Below, piece after piece: positions 16,278 to 25,558 of a stretch of 64,000 nt of DNA; positions within the stretch are counted from its first letter, which is position 1, and each line of letters opens with the position of its first letter. Both the position numbers and the translations under genes were made by a program. The notes under the pieces were generated by a model. It saw only the letters and a list, made by a program, of their open reading frames with translations, did no database searches and was not told the DNA's origin. The DNA is from Chitinophagaceae bacterium BSSC1 (lineage in GTDB: Bacteria > Bacteroidota > Bacteroidia > Chitinophagales > Chitinophagaceae). Location of the stretch: the NCBI GenBank assembly GCA_002256435.1, contig NKJC01000004.1, positions 1-64,000 on the forward strand, given 5' to 3'.

Positions 16278-18869
16278 ATGGCCAATAGTTTAAAAAAGAA
16301 AACGCCACCACCACCGGACCCAGAAGAACTCACTTCAGACAAGGAAGCGGAAGTAACTGTTGCAGAAGTGGTAAAGGACGAACGCACGGGTAAGATTGCC
16401 GGTGCATTAAGCTTGTTGACGGCTTTATTTCTTTTTATAGCATTTACCTCTTATTTATTTACATGGCAGGAAGACCAAGACGTGGTGCACCAGTTTGGTG
16501 TAAAAATCTTTGCCACCACCGATGTTAAAGTTACCAATCTCTTAGGTGTATTAGGCGCGTATACCGCACACACACTCATCTTCAGAGGATTTGGCATTGC
16601 CTCTTATTTATTTTGTACTTTCTTTTTTGTACTTGGTATGAACCTACTATTTGATAAGAAAATTTTCAAATTGATAAGGAATATCAAATATGTGGTAGTG
16701 GGTTTGCTCTTGTTGAGCATGGCTGCGGCTTTTGCTAGCAAAGGAGCAGCATTTTCTTGGGGAGGAGCCGTGGGTGAATTAGAATCAGACTGGTTTGTCA
16801 AATGGTTGGGTCAGTTTGGAACAGGTGCTTTACTAGTAATGGCCGTATTCAGCTATATCATTTGGCGTTTCAATCCCAGCTTTCATTTACCCGAATGGAA
16901 TTTTAAAAAATCAGCAGAAGGGCCAATAGCTGGCGCGATGCCCGATTTGACAGATGATGAGACACCGGTGTTCAAAGAATGGGACCAAAACGGAACAGAG
17001 GCCAAACTCTTTATTCACGATACACAAGAACCCGCCAAAGGAAATAGTTTAAAAGGAGAGGGTGCCGCGTTGTTGCAAGTAAAAGAAGAGGAGGCAAAAT
17101 CCAATCCCATGAATGAGTTTGGATTATTGGAAAGAGATGACGCCGAAGAGGAAGAAGCATTTATTGAGGACGAAGAAGCAATAGAGGAGGAAATAGAAGC
17201 CCCATTTGTGGCGGATATTCCACCCATTACGGTGGCGCCAATCACCCTTTCAAAAAATACATCCAGAGAATCTGTTAACCCAGATTTAGAATTAGAAATC
17301 AAAGCCGTGCCAACACCTGAAGAAGAGACTATGGCGCCAGCAAAAGCAGCTGTAGGTTCTATTGGCACCAAGTACGATGTTACCTTAGATTTAAAGAATT
17401 ACAAATATCCAACATTGGATTTGTTGGAGACCCATGGTAGTGAAAAAATTGTGCATGATCCAGCAGAGCTTGAGACACACAAAAATCAAATTATTGCAAC
17501 GCTCAAAAACTATGATATTGCCATTCAAAGAATTGCTGCTACTGTAGGACCAACCGTTACTTTGTATGAAATTGTACCAGCACCAGGAGTAAGGATTAGT
17601 AGGATCAAAAACCTAGAAGACGATATAGCATTGAGTTTAGCGGCCCTTGGAATTAGGATTATTGCGCCCATTCCAGGAAAAGGAACCATTGGTATTGAAG
17701 TACCCAATGTACGCAAGAGTGTGGTAAGCATGAAAACCTTATTGGCTTCTGAAAAATTCCAGAACAACCATTTCTCTTTGCCCATTGCTATTGGTAAAAA
17801 AATTGACAACGAGAACTTTATTGTAGACCTAGCTGCCATGCCACACTTGCTTATGGCGGGTGCAACTGGTCAGGGTAAATCGGTGGGTATTAATACCCTC
17901 TTGGTTTCATTGTTATACAAGAAACACCCATCACAATTAAAGTTTGTTTTGGTAGATCCCAAGAAAGTAGAATTGAGTTTGTACCGCGTGATTGAAAAAC
18001 ATTTCTTGGCCAAATTACCAGGAGAAGAAGAGTCCATTATCACCGATACTAAAAAAGTGGTGCATACCCTGAACGCGCTTTGTATTGAAATGGATACACG
18101 CTATGACCTCTTAAAGGAAGCAGGTTGTAGAAATATCAAGGAGTATAATGAGAAGTTTACATCGCGCAAGCTAAACCCGGAAAAGGGCCACCAATACTTA
18201 CCATTCATTGTTTTGGTAGTGGATGAGTTTGCAGACTTGATCATGACTGCTGGTAAGGAAGTTGAAATGCCCATTGCGCGTTTGGCTCAATTGGCACGTG
18301 CTATTGGTATTCACTTAATCATTGCTACACAAAGACCATCGGTTAATATTATCACAGGTACTATTAAAGCCAACTTCCCGGCACGTATTGCTTTTAAAGT
18401 ATCTTCTAAAATTGATAGTAGAACCATCTTAGATGCAGGTGGTGCAGAGCAGTTAATAGGTAAGGGCGATATGCTCATCAGTTATAATGGTGAGATTACG
18501 CGTTTGCAATGTGCTTTTGTAGACACTCCTGAAGTTGAGAAAGTTTGTGCTTTTATTGAGGCACAACAAGGCTATCCGCAAGCATTCTTATTACCTGAGT
18601 ATGTAGACGAAAAAGAGTTGGAAGGAAAGGATTTTGACAGTGGAGACCGTGACCCCTTGTTTGAAGACGCAGCCCGCTTGATAGTACAAAGTGGTATTGG
18701 TTCAACATCGCTCATTCAACGCAGGATGAAGTTGGGATATAACCGCGCAGGCAGATTAATGGATCAATTAGAGGCATCTGGAATAGTAGGGCCTAACCAA
18801 GGGTCCAAAGCCAGAGAAGTGCGGTTTAAAACAGAAATGGAACTAGAACAATATTTAGATTCATTGTAG
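16278..18869 (+). CDS. ftsK: DNA translocase FtsK/SpoIIIE
   Basis: 863 residues. Four predicted membrane helices lie within the first ~200, then a Glu/Asp-rich linker (about 210-360), then the motor. Walker A GATGQGKS is near 526-533, Walker B VVDEFADLI near 648-656. The C-terminal winged-helix gamma domain (GSTSLIQRRMKLGYNRAGRL, about 800-860) reads KOPS-like DNA motifs. It pumps chromosome ends away from the closing septum and activates dimer resolution. A LolA-type gene follows, the same order as ftsK-lolA in E. coli. Confidence 0.96.
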   Translation: MANSLKKKTPPPPDPEELTSDKEAEVTVAEVVKDERTGKIAGALSLLTALFLFIAFTSYLFTWQEDQDVVHQFGVKIFATTDVKVTNLLGVLGAYTAHTLIFRGFGIASYLFCTFFFVLGMNLLFDKKIFKLIRNIKYVVVGLLLLSMAAAFASKGAAFSWGGAVGELESDWFVKWLGQFGTGALLVMAVFSYIIWRFNPSFHLPEWNFKKSAEGPIAGAMPDLTDDETPVFKEWDQNGTEAKLFIHDTQEPAKGNSLKGEGAALLQVKEEEAKSNPMNEFGLLERDDAEEEEAFIEDEEAIEEEIEAPFVADIPPITVAPITLSKNTSRESVNPDLELEIKAVPTPEEETMAPAKAAVGSIGTKYDVTLDLKNYKYPTLDLLETHGSEKIVHDPAELETHKNQIIATLKNYDIAIQRIAATVGPTVTLYEIVPAPGVRISRIKNLEDDIALSLAALGIRIIAPIPGKGTIGIEVPNVRKSVVSMKTLLASEKFQNNHFSLPIAIGKKIDNENFIVDLAAMPHLLMAGATGQGKSVGINTLLVSLLYKKHPSQLKFVLVDPKKVELSLYRVIEKHFLAKLPGEEESIITDTKKVVHTLNALCIEMDTRYDLLKEAGCRNIKEYNEKFTSRKLNPEKGHQYLPFIVLVVDEFADLIMTAGKEVEMPIARLAQLARAIGIHLIIATQRPSVNIITGTIKANFPARIAFKVSSKIDSRTILDAGGAEQLIGKGDMLISYNGEITRLQCAFVDTPEVEKVCAFIEAQQGYPQAFLLPEYVDEKELEGKDFDSGDRDPLFEDAARLIVQSGIGSTSLIQRRMKLGYNRAGRLMDQLEASGIVGPNQGSKAREVRFKTEMELEQYLDSL

Positions 18870-18974
18870 ATTTTCATAACCAACTGTTAAACCCTTTTGA
18901 CCGATTTAAACTTGCTGAAAGCCGATTAGTCAAAACCTTTAAGGCGCATCCTATTTCCCAAACCTTGGAAGTTG

Positions 18975-18982
18975 TATATTTG
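18975..18982 (+). promoter_or_regulatory. -7 box of the lolA-like gene
   Basis: TATATTTG, 16 bases before the ATG at 18999. Confidence 0.5.
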
Positions 18983-18998
18983 CGCCAGAAATAAGACT

Positions 18999-19628
18999 AT
19001 GCGAAAAATCTACTTGCCCCTGTTTTCCGTCCTGTTTATTTGCAGTCAACTCTTTGCACAGAATGACCCTAATGCCAAGAAAGTACTGGAATCTGTAAGT
19101 GCTAAAGTAAAAGGATTCAAAGGAATCTCCGCCAACTTTACCATTAAGTCTGTTAGTGCCAAAGGAAAAGACAATGGCACAAAAACCGGTACCATTGCCA
19201 TTAAAGGACAGAAATACCTGTTAAAGCAGGGTAAGAATGAAATTATCTGTGATGGTACCAATATCTACAATTACGATGGCGCTAAAACCATTACCAAGTC
19301 TTTATTAGAAGAATCTAACCAGACCCTAAGCCCTCAAAACCTCTTGTCTAATTTTTATGACAAGGATTTCAATTATAAACTGGTTTCTTCTGCTGGTAAT
19401 TTTCATGAAATTGAAATGACCCCCATTGATAAGCGTAAGAGTTTTCAAAAAGTAAATGTGTATATAGACAAAACCAAAAGCATTATTACCAAGGCTAAAG
19501 TCTTAGACAAAAGCAATAATACCTTGGAATTTGTGCTAAGCAACTTGAATACTGCGGCTAATTTGCCTGATGCTAGTTTTCAATTTGTAAGAGCTAAGTA
19601 CCCCAAAGACGCTGAGATCTTAGATTAA
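18999..19628 (+). CDS. lolA: LolA-like outer-membrane lipoprotein carrier protein
   Basis: 209 residues from the ATG at 18999. A signal peptide (MRKIYLPLFSVLFICSQLFAQ) precedes a LolA-type half-barrel: repeated beta strands such as KTGTIAIKGQKYLLK, FNYKLVSSAGNFHEIEMTP and VNVYIDKTKSIITKAKVLD. It should carry lipoproteins through the periplasm toward the outer membrane. Its place directly after ftsK supports orthology. It has its own -7 box and a terminator behind it. Confidence 0.85.
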   Translation: MRKIYLPLFSVLFICSQLFAQNDPNAKKVLESVSAKVKGFKGISANFTIKSVSAKGKDNGTKTGTIAIKGQKYLLKQGKNEIICDGTNIYNYDGAKTITKSLLEESNQTLSPQNLLSNFYDKDFNYKLVSSAGNFHEIEMTPIDKRKSFQKVNVYIDKTKSIITKAKVLDKSNNTLEFVLSNLNTAANLPDASFQFVRAKYPKDAEILD

Positions 19629-19655
19629 GTTCAACTAACTATAACAATTCTTTTG

Positions 19656-19686
19656 AAAACCATTTGTGAATGCAAGTGGTTTTTTT
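19656..19686 (+). terminator. Terminator after lolA
   Basis: AAACCA-TTTG and CAAG-TGGTTT arms around TGAATG, then seven T. Confidence 0.8.
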
Positions 19687-19698
19687 ATGCCTTGTTTG

Positions 19699-19706
19699 TA
19701 CTTTCA
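19699..19706 (+). promoter_or_regulatory. Candidate -7 box of the esterase gene
   Basis: TACTTTCA (one base off TAnnTTTG) ends 4 bases before the ATG at 19711 and follows the terminator directly. Confidence 0.4.
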
Positions 19707-19710
19707 AACT

Positions 19711-20844
19711 ATGAAACAATTGACTTTTTTGCTTTTGGCGTTGCTACTGCAACAAGTAACCTTGGCCCAGTTTACAGTTAGATTGGTTGTAACGGATGTG
19801 GCAACAAAAAAGAACGAGGATATTTATGTAGCGGGAAATTTTAATAATTGGAATCCCAAAGACGAGAACTATAAACTCAAAGTGTTTGGAGGAACCCGAA
19901 AATCGGTGGTACTCAAAGACCTGGCAGCTGGAGTCTATGCTTTTAAATTTACTCGTGGTGGGTTTGAGAAAGTAGAAACCACAGCAGACGGAAGAGACAT
20001 TGCAGATAGGGTATTAGAAGTGAATGGAGACCTATCCTTAGACCTAACTATTGCAGGTTGGAAAGATGATTATCCGGAGAAGCCTAAGCGCTACACAGCC
20101 AGCCCACAGGTCAAAATCCTGGATACCGCATTTTCAATGCCCCAATTAAATAGACAACGTAGAATTTGGGTCTACTTACCCAAGGGTTATGCCAGTTCTG
20201 GTAAAACCTATCCAGTATTGTACTTGCAAGATGGTCAAAACCTATTCAATGAACAAACAGCTGCTTTTGGAGAGTGGGGTGTAGATGAATGTCTGGATAG
20301 TTTGCAGCAAAAAATTGGAAAGGAATGCATTGTAGTAGGCATAGATCATGGAGCTAATAAGCGCATGACAGAATACAATCCTTATACCCATGCACAGTAT
20401 GGCATTGGAGAAGGAAAAGAATACGCTGCATTTCTGGCAAAGACCCTGAAACCCTTTATAGATGGGAAGTTTAGGACCAAGAAGTCTGCTGCTAATTCCT
20501 TTATTGGTGGAAGTAGTATGGGTGCAGTCATTAGCTTATATGCCATTACCCAATATCCTGAATCTTTTGGCGGTGGTTTACTCTTTTCACCAGCATTTTG
20601 GGTGGCTCCTGAATTGTATGCTGACGTTGAAAAGTTTACCCCAACTACGGCGCCAAAACTCTATTTCTATGCAGGAGGAAAGGAGAGTGCCACCATGGTT
20701 GCTGATATGAAAAAAATGACTGATCTCTTTGACAAAAAGCAAAATATACAAACTAGAAAAGTAGTGAGTCCTTTGGGACAACACAATGAAGGCTATTGGC
20801 GTACAGAATTTGCAGAAGCTTGGTCTTGGTTGTTTAGAGACTAA
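19711..20844 (+). CDS. Exported esterase D-type hydrolase with CBM48-like domain
   Basis: About 377 residues from the ATG at 19711. A signal peptide ends at LLQQVTLAQ. An N-terminal immunoglobulin-like/CBM48-type domain (YVAGNFNNWNPKDENYKL) precedes a putative-esterase alpha/beta-hydrolase domain with nucleophile GGSSMGA (Ser about 267) and a C-terminal catalytic His in GQHNEGYWR. This layout is found in feruloyl/acetyl-xylan esterases and siderophore esterases, so the substrate may be a polysaccharide-linked ester. Its stop overlaps the convergent rnz stop by 4 bases. Confidence 0.85.
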   Translation: MKQLTFLLLALLLQQVTLAQFTVRLVVTDVATKKNEDIYVAGNFNNWNPKDENYKLKVFGGTRKSVVLKDLAAGVYAFKFTRGGFEKVETTADGRDIADRVLEVNGDLSLDLTIAGWKDDYPEKPKRYTASPQVKILDTAFSMPQLNRQRRIWVYLPKGYASSGKTYPVLYLQDGQNLFNEQTAAFGEWGVDECLDSLQQKIGKECIVVGIDHGANKRMTEYNPYTHAQYGIGEGKEYAAFLAKTLKPFIDGKFRTKKSAANSFIGGSSMGAVISLYAITQYPESFGGGLLFSPAFWVAPELYADVEKFTPTTAPKLYFYAGGKESATMVADMKKMTDLFDKKQNIQTRKVVSPLGQHNEGYWRTEFAEAWSWLFRD

Positions 20845-21749
20845 TTGGGAATTAAATAAGTAACGCCCTCAATGGCCAGGTCTGTGTTGGGGAATCCTTC
20901 TCGTGCCTCACTCAAGAACTGATCTAGTTTTTCATACTTACTACTAAAGTGACCAATCAGTAATTTTTGGGCCATCGCTTTAGCGGCAATACTGGCTGCT
21001 TGTGTAGTGGTGCTATGAAACCTAGCAAATGCCCTTTCTTCCAAATCTTTCAAATAGGTGGTTTCATGATAGATCATGGTAGCACCCTTAATTTTATCTA
21101 GGAAATTCTCTGTATACAAGGTATCTGCGCAAAAAGCATAAGATCTGTTTGGATGATTGGCATAGGTAACCAATTCATTGGCAATGATCTCACCAGATTT
21201 GGTTCTATAGTCTTCACCCATTTTTAGGTTCTCATAAAAGGCAGCAGGAATGCCATATTCCAATACTTTCTCCCGAATAATCTTCCTGGGTTTCTTTTTT
21301 TCAGTAATCAGAAATCCCCAACAGGGAATCCGATGTATGGTTTGAAAACAGTCAATTCGCAATTTTGGTTGATCCAAAATAAGGCCTTCTTCAGTAAGTG
21401 CATGAAATTGCAAGGGGAAGGGCAGGGTAGTACTGGCTACCTTTAACTGTAACTGAATAATATCTAATAAGTCTGCCGGTGCATAGAGATTCAAGGGGTG
21501 TTCCCTGCCTAAAAGCCCCATGCTAGTAATGAGCCCAATTAAACCAAAATAATGGTCCCCGTGTAGGTGTGAAATCAAGATATGGGCAATCTTACTATGT
21601 CTAATCCGGTAACGCGCAATCTGCATTTGGGTACCTTCACCGCAATCTATCAGCAATAATTGGTCATTGATGGTCACCAACTGTGAAGTAGGGTGCCTAT
21701 CGTAAGCGGGAAGTGCTGAATTATTGCCCAGAATGGTTACGCCAAACAT
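20841..21749 (-). CDS. rnz: Ribonuclease Z
   Basis: 302 residues, metallo-beta-lactamase fold. The zinc motif SHLHGDH has His61, His63, Asp65 and His66. Later ligands include YADTLYTE-like FCADTLYTENF, HETTY, and the final GHFSSKY with His. RNase Z removes 3' trailers from tRNA precursors; in bacteria whose tRNA genes encode CCA it may act as a general 3' nuclease. Its last codons overlap the convergent esterase. Confidence 0.94.
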   Translation of the reverse strand: MFGVTILGNNSALPAYDRHPTSQLVTINDQLLLIDCGEGTQMQIARYRIRHSKIAHILISHLHGDHYFGLIGLITSMGLLGREHPLNLYAPADLLDIIQLQLKVASTTLPFPLQFHALTEEGLILDQPKLRIDCFQTIHRIPCWGFLITEKKKPRKIIREKVLEYGIPAAFYENLKMGEDYRTKSGEIIANELVTYANHPNRSYAFCADTLYTENFLDKIKGATMIYHETTYLKDLEERAFARFHSTTTQAASIAAKAMAQKLLIGHFSSKYEKLDQFLSEAREGFPNTDLAIEGVTYLIPN

Positions 21750-22014
21750 GAATTGGTTGCTAAAATGAAAAATAGGACGCCAAGCAGTTGCTCGTCCATA
21801 TAGTAAGATAACAAACTATAAGATAGGCCTTTTTATTGCCATATAAGGGCTATTTATTTCTAAATAGAACTAGATTGTGACCAAAGTAGGAAGGCCCTAT
21901 GGGCAACAAATAAAAATCAGTTCTAAAAATTCGAATTTTCATGATTTAATCCCTACTTTTGCAGCCGATAAAAAATTAGAAGTAAATTTCCGGAGTCTTT
22001 TTAAAAATTTTGAG
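21750..22014. promoter_or_regulatory. Divergent control region between rnz and rpsO
   Basis: These 265 bases hold no convincing gene. They contain the rpsO -7 box TACTTTTG (21954-21961), with TTC about 20 bases upstream, leaving a leader of about 50 bases before the rpsO ATG. A perfect short hairpin CTATTTA-TTTC-TAAATAG is at 21850-21867, and a GGACG/CGTCC hairpin with a 13-base loop is at 21775-21797. The roles of both hairpins are unknown. Confidence 0.5.
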
Positions 22015-22287
22015 ATGCCTTATTTAACAACAGAAAAGAGAGCAAGTATTTTTGCAGAATTTGGTGGAAAAGCCACTAACACCGGTTCAATTGAAGCACA
22101 AGTTGCTATTTTGACCGAGCGTATCGTTCACATTTCCAATCACTTGAAAGCTAACAAGAAAGATTTTTCTACTCAGCGTGGTTTGATGAAAATGGTTGGA
22201 CAGCGTAAGCGTTTGTTGAGCTATATGCAAAAACATAACCTGACTGGATATCGCGCCCTGATTGAAAAATTAGGTCTGAGAAAATAA
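22015..22287 (+). CDS. rpsO: 30S ribosomal protein S15
   Basis: 90 residues from the ATG at 22015 (MPYLTTEKRASIFAEFGGK). A longer frame from 21877 runs through the promoter and is not the protein. S15 motifs are present: TGSIEAQVAILTERI, HLKANKKDFSTQRGLMKMVGQRKRLL and YRALIEKLGLRK. It binds 16S rRNA and is an early assembly protein. pnp follows, as in many bacteria, but a strong terminator separates them here. Confidence 0.97.
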   Translation: MPYLTTEKRASIFAEFGGKATNTGSIEAQVAILTERIVHISNHLKANKKDFSTQRGLMKMVGQRKRLLSYMQKHNLTGYRALIEKLGLRK

Positions 22288-22309
22288 TCTTAACCATGAT
22301 ACTTATAGA

Positions 22310-22352
22310 CTATTCCCAACTGACAATTAAGTACGGTTGGGAATAGTTTTTT
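22310..22352 (+). terminator. Terminator between rpsO and pnp
   Basis: CTATTCCCAAC (22310-22320) pairs with GTTGGGAATAG (22336-22346) and is followed by six T. Confidence 0.88.
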
Positions 22353-22392
22353 GTGTCTACACCTGATTTCCATTTTCATTTTCCTTTCACAA

Positions 22393-22435
22393 AGGCCACG
22401 ATTTACAGGTTTAACGGCTTGTAAATCAGCGGCCT
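22393..22435 (+). promoter_or_regulatory. Hairpin in the pnp leader
   Basis: AGGCC, a 2-base bulge, GATTTACA, a 12-base loop, then TGTAAATC, AGC and GGCCT. The stem is interrupted only by an asymmetric internal loop and ends 14 bases before the pnp ATG. In enterobacteria, pnp is autoregulated through a leader stem cut by RNase III. An analogous role here is inference. Confidence 0.55.
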
Positions 22436-22449
22436 ACTACAATACAAAC

Positions 22450-24609
22450 ATGTTATCACAACCAACTAGTGTAAAATTTGATCTTGGCGGTGGACGCGAA
22501 GTGACAATTGGTACCGGCAAATTGGCCCGTCAGGCCGATGGTGCTGTTACTGTAAGCCAGGGCAACTGTATGATTCTGGCAACCGTTGTTGCCAATAAAG
22601 ACCCTAAAGAAGGTCAAGACTTTTTTCCTTTGAGCGTTGATTACCAAGAAAAGTTTGCTTCTGCAGGCCGTATTCCTGGTTCTTTTTTCAAAAGAGAAGC
22701 TCGTTTAAACGATTATGAAATCCTGACCAGCCGTTTGATTGACCGTGCGCTGAGACCCCTGTTTCCTGAAGATTATCTTTGTGATGTACAGGTATTGGTG
22801 ACCCTAGTATCAAGCGATCCTGAAATCATGCCTGATTCATTGGCTTGTTTGGCCGCTTCTGCTGCCCTTGCCGTTTCTGATATTCCAGTAATGGAAATTA
22901 TTTCTGAAGTAAGAATTGGCCGTATCAATGGTCAATACATCATTAACCCAACCCGTTCTCAGCTTGCTGAATCTGATTTGGAGTTCTTGATTGCCGCTAC
23001 AGAAAAGAACTTGATGATGGTAGAAGGAGAAGCAAAAGAATGTGCTGAAGCAGACCTAGTGAAAGCTTTGGAAATTGCACACGATGCTATCCGTATTCAA
23101 ATTAAAGCACAAGCTGATCTTCGTGCTCAATTGGGTATTACCACCAAACGTGATTATAAAAAACCTGCGTCTGACGAAGCCGTTAATGAAAAAGTAATTG
23201 CTTTTGCCAAACAAAGGGTATACGAAATTTCTAGAAAAGGATCTGCTAAACACGAGCGCAGTGATGCTTATGCTCAGTTGAAAGACGAGTTATTGGCTAG
23301 CCTTGGTGAAGACGTAACTGACTTAGAAAAGAAATTGGCTAAGAAATACTACGAAGACCTGAAATGGACTGTAGTTAGAGATATGATGTTGGAAGACCGT
23401 ATTCGCTTAGATGGCCGTAAATTGGATGAAGTTCGTCCATTGGCTATGGAAGTTGAACCACTGCCTTCTCCACACGGTTCAGCATTGTTTACCAGAGGTG
23501 AAACCCAGTCTTTGACTACCGTAACTTTTGGTACTAAATTGGATCAATTGTTGTTGGAAACTGCTGCAAAATCTGATTATGGTAATTTCTTCTTGCACTA
23601 CAATTTCCCTCCATTCTCTACAGGAGAAGTGAAGATGATTCGTGGTGTTGGTAGAAGAGAAGTTGGACATGGTAATTTGGCCATGCGTAGCTTGAAGCAA
23701 ATGATGCCAGGTAATGACTATGCTTACACTGTTCGTGTAGTAAGTGATATCTTGGAAAGTAATGGTTCTTCTTCTATGGCAACTGTTTGTGCTGGTTCAT
23801 TAGCCCTAATGGATGCTGGTGTACCTGTACCAAAACACGTGAGTGGTGTGGCCATGGGATTAATTACCAGAGCTGATGGTAAATACGCTATCCTTACTGA
23901 TATCTTGGGTGATGAAGATCATTTAGGTGATATGGATTTTAAAGTAACCGGTACCCGCGATGGTATTTGTGGTGTACAGATGGATATTAAGGTAGACGGT
24001 TTGAGCATGGAAGTGATGATGGAAGCATTAGAACAAGCACGTGCTGGTCGTTTACATATTTTGGATGCTATGTATGAGTGTATTCCTGCGGCTAGGGCCG
24101 ATGTGAAACCTCATGCTCCACGCATGGTTAAATTGATCATTGACAAAGAATTTATTGGTGCAGTGATTGGACCAGGTGGTAAAGTGATTCAAGAAATTCA
24201 ACGTGAAACTGGTACTACTATTAACATTGAAGAAGTTGGCAATACCGGAGAAGTATCTATCTTCTCTGCCTCTAAAGAAGCTGTTGACAAAGCAGTTGCT
24301 TGGGTACGTGGTATTACTGCTGTTCCTCAAGTTGGAGATGTGTACGAAGGACCTGTTAAGGGCATCAAAGAATTTGGCGCATTTGTTGAATTCATGCCGG
24401 GTAAACAAGGTTTGTTGCATATCAGTGAGATCAGCTGGTCAAGGTTAGAAACCATGGACGGTCTGTTCAAAGAAGGCGATATGGTAAAAGTGAAATTAGT
24501 TGGCTTGGATCCCAAGACTGGTAAATTCAAATTGAGCCGTAAAGTGCTGATGCCAAGACCTGAAGGCAGTAAGCCAAGAGAAGAAAGAAATGATGCAAAC
24601 AATGCATAA
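22450..24609 (+). CDS. pnp: Polyribonucleotide nucleotidyltransferase (PNPase)
   Basis: 719 residues from the ATG at 22450 (MLSQPTSVKFDLGGGREV); an upstream GTG frame is not conserved in style. It has two RNase PH-like domains (about 5-230 and 315-545) around an alpha-helical linker, a KH domain (about 558-615, IGPGGKVIQEI) and an S1 domain (about 628-695, GAFVEFMPGKQGLLHISEIS). The second PH domain carries the active-site TRGETQSL and DILGDEDHLGDMDFK motifs. It degrades mRNA 3' to 5' by phosphorolysis. A leader hairpin may control it. Confidence 0.97.
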   Translation: MLSQPTSVKFDLGGGREVTIGTGKLARQADGAVTVSQGNCMILATVVANKDPKEGQDFFPLSVDYQEKFASAGRIPGSFFKREARLNDYEILTSRLIDRALRPLFPEDYLCDVQVLVTLVSSDPEIMPDSLACLAASAALAVSDIPVMEIISEVRIGRINGQYIINPTRSQLAESDLEFLIAATEKNLMMVEGEAKECAEADLVKALEIAHDAIRIQIKAQADLRAQLGITTKRDYKKPASDEAVNEKVIAFAKQRVYEISRKGSAKHERSDAYAQLKDELLASLGEDVTDLEKKLAKKYYEDLKWTVVRDMMLEDRIRLDGRKLDEVRPLAMEVEPLPSPHGSALFTRGETQSLTTVTFGTKLDQLLLETAAKSDYGNFFLHYNFPPFSTGEVKMIRGVGRREVGHGNLAMRSLKQMMPGNDYAYTVRVVSDILESNGSSSMATVCAGSLALMDAGVPVPKHVSGVAMGLITRADGKYAILTDILGDEDHLGDMDFKVTGTRDGICGVQMDIKVDGLSMEVMMEALEQARAGRLHILDAMYECIPAARADVKPHAPRMVKLIIDKEFIGAVIGPGGKVIQEIQRETGTTINIEEVGNTGEVSIFSASKEAVDKAVAWVRGITAVPQVGDVYEGPVKGIKEFGAFVEFMPGKQGLLHISEISWSRLETMDGLFKEGDMVKVKLVGLDPKTGKFKLSRKVLMPRPEGSKPREERNDANNA

Positions 24610-24620
24610 TTGATAGTTAC

Positions 24621-24650
24621 TGAAATGGCCTGCATCGCAGGCCATTTTCA
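24621..24650 (+). terminator. Hairpin terminator after pnp
   Basis: GAAATGGCCTGC-ATC-GCAGGCCATTTTC forms a tight stem with a three-base loop. Its T run is part of the stem, so termination may be partial and allow read-through to prmA 14 bases later. Confidence 0.7.
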
Positions 24651-24663
24651 TTTAAAACATACC

Positions 24664-25473
24664 ATGGATACAACTACACAAATCAGCATTCAAAGTGCTG
24701 ACCAAGCAGAAAAAGACTTGCTGATTGCGCAATTAGCCGATCTGGGTTTTGACGCATTTGAAGAAACCGAAGAGGGGCTACACGCATTTATAGCTAGTGA
24801 AGATTTTGATGAAAATGCTTTGAAAGCCTTGTTGTTAGAAAAGTCCTATACTCAAACTGAAATTCCTAAACAGAATTGGAACCAACTTTGGGAATCTAAT
24901 TTTGAACCGGTACAAGTTGACAATTTTGTAGGGATTCGTGCGGGTTTTCACCAAGCCATAGAAGGAGTGATCCATGAAATTGTCATTACTCCTAAAATGA
25001 GTTTTGGAACAGGCCATCATGCTACCACTTATTTGGTCATGAAAGCCATGCAAGACTTGGATTTCAAAGGAAAGACCGTTTTGGATTTTGGATCAGGTAC
25101 AGGTATTCTGGCCATACTTGCGGAAAAATTAGGCGCCCAATCCGTTTTGGCTATTGATAACGATGACTGGTGTATAGAAAATTCCCTTGAAAACTTGGCC
25201 ATCAATCAAACCCAGGTGATTCGGGTAGAAAAAGCAGATTCAGCAGCCCTATTGGACCAATATGACCTGATCTTAGCAAATATTAACAAGCATATCATAC
25301 TGGAGAATATGGACAATTTGGGAAAAGCACTGGCCAAGTCTGGCACCATTTTACTCAGCGGATTGCTAGTAGAAGACGAGGCCGATATATTGGCAGCTTG
25401 CGCCAAAAATGGATGGAAACAGCTTTTTACTAACACCAGAAATGGTTGGATTGTTCTGGGAATGGCCCGTTAA
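24664..25473 (+). CDS. prmA: Ribosomal protein L11 methyltransferase
   Basis: 269 residues from the ATG at 24664, just after the pnp terminator. The N-terminal substrate-binding domain (about 1-100) has NWNQLWESNFEPV. The SAM-dependent methyltransferase domain has TPKMSFGTGHHATT (108-122) and motif I VLDFGSGTGILAI (about 140-152). LILANINKHI matches the NPPY-like catalytic motif region. PrmA trimethylates ribosomal protein L11. Confidence 0.92.
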   Translation: MDTTTQISIQSADQAEKDLLIAQLADLGFDAFEETEEGLHAFIASEDFDENALKALLLEKSYTQTEIPKQNWNQLWESNFEPVQVDNFVGIRAGFHQAIEGVIHEIVITPKMSFGTGHHATTYLVMKAMQDLDFKGKTVLDFGSGTGILAILAEKLGAQSVLAIDNDDWCIENSLENLAINQTQVIRVEKADSAALLDQYDLILANINKHIILENMDNLGKALAKSGTILLSGLLVEDEADILAACAKNGWKQLFTNTRNGWIVLGMAR

Positions 25474-25521
25474 AATCGGTAGAAAATGGCTTTGTTAAGG
25501 AATTATTAAGGATCAGAACCT

Positions 25522-25529
25522 TATATTTG
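25522..25529 (+). promoter_or_regulatory. -7 box of plsY
   Basis: TATATTTG, 29 bases before the ATG at 25559. Confidence 0.5.
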
Positions 25530-25558
25530 TTACTCAAACAACTTCAAACCACCCCCGA

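Noticed and set aside
16145..17839. Long frames on the strand opposite ftsK
   Set aside because: They are shadows of the ftsK coding sequence, with Ser/Pro-rich low-quality translations and no family likeness.
21775..21797. GGACG/CGTCC hairpin upstream of rnz
   Set aside because: The five-base stem with a 13-base loop is weak and could be chance; listed only within the intergenic description.
21877..22014. N-terminal extension of rpsO
   Set aside because: The extension runs through the promoter box at 21954-21961 and is not S15-like; the family start MPYLTTEKR is at 22015.
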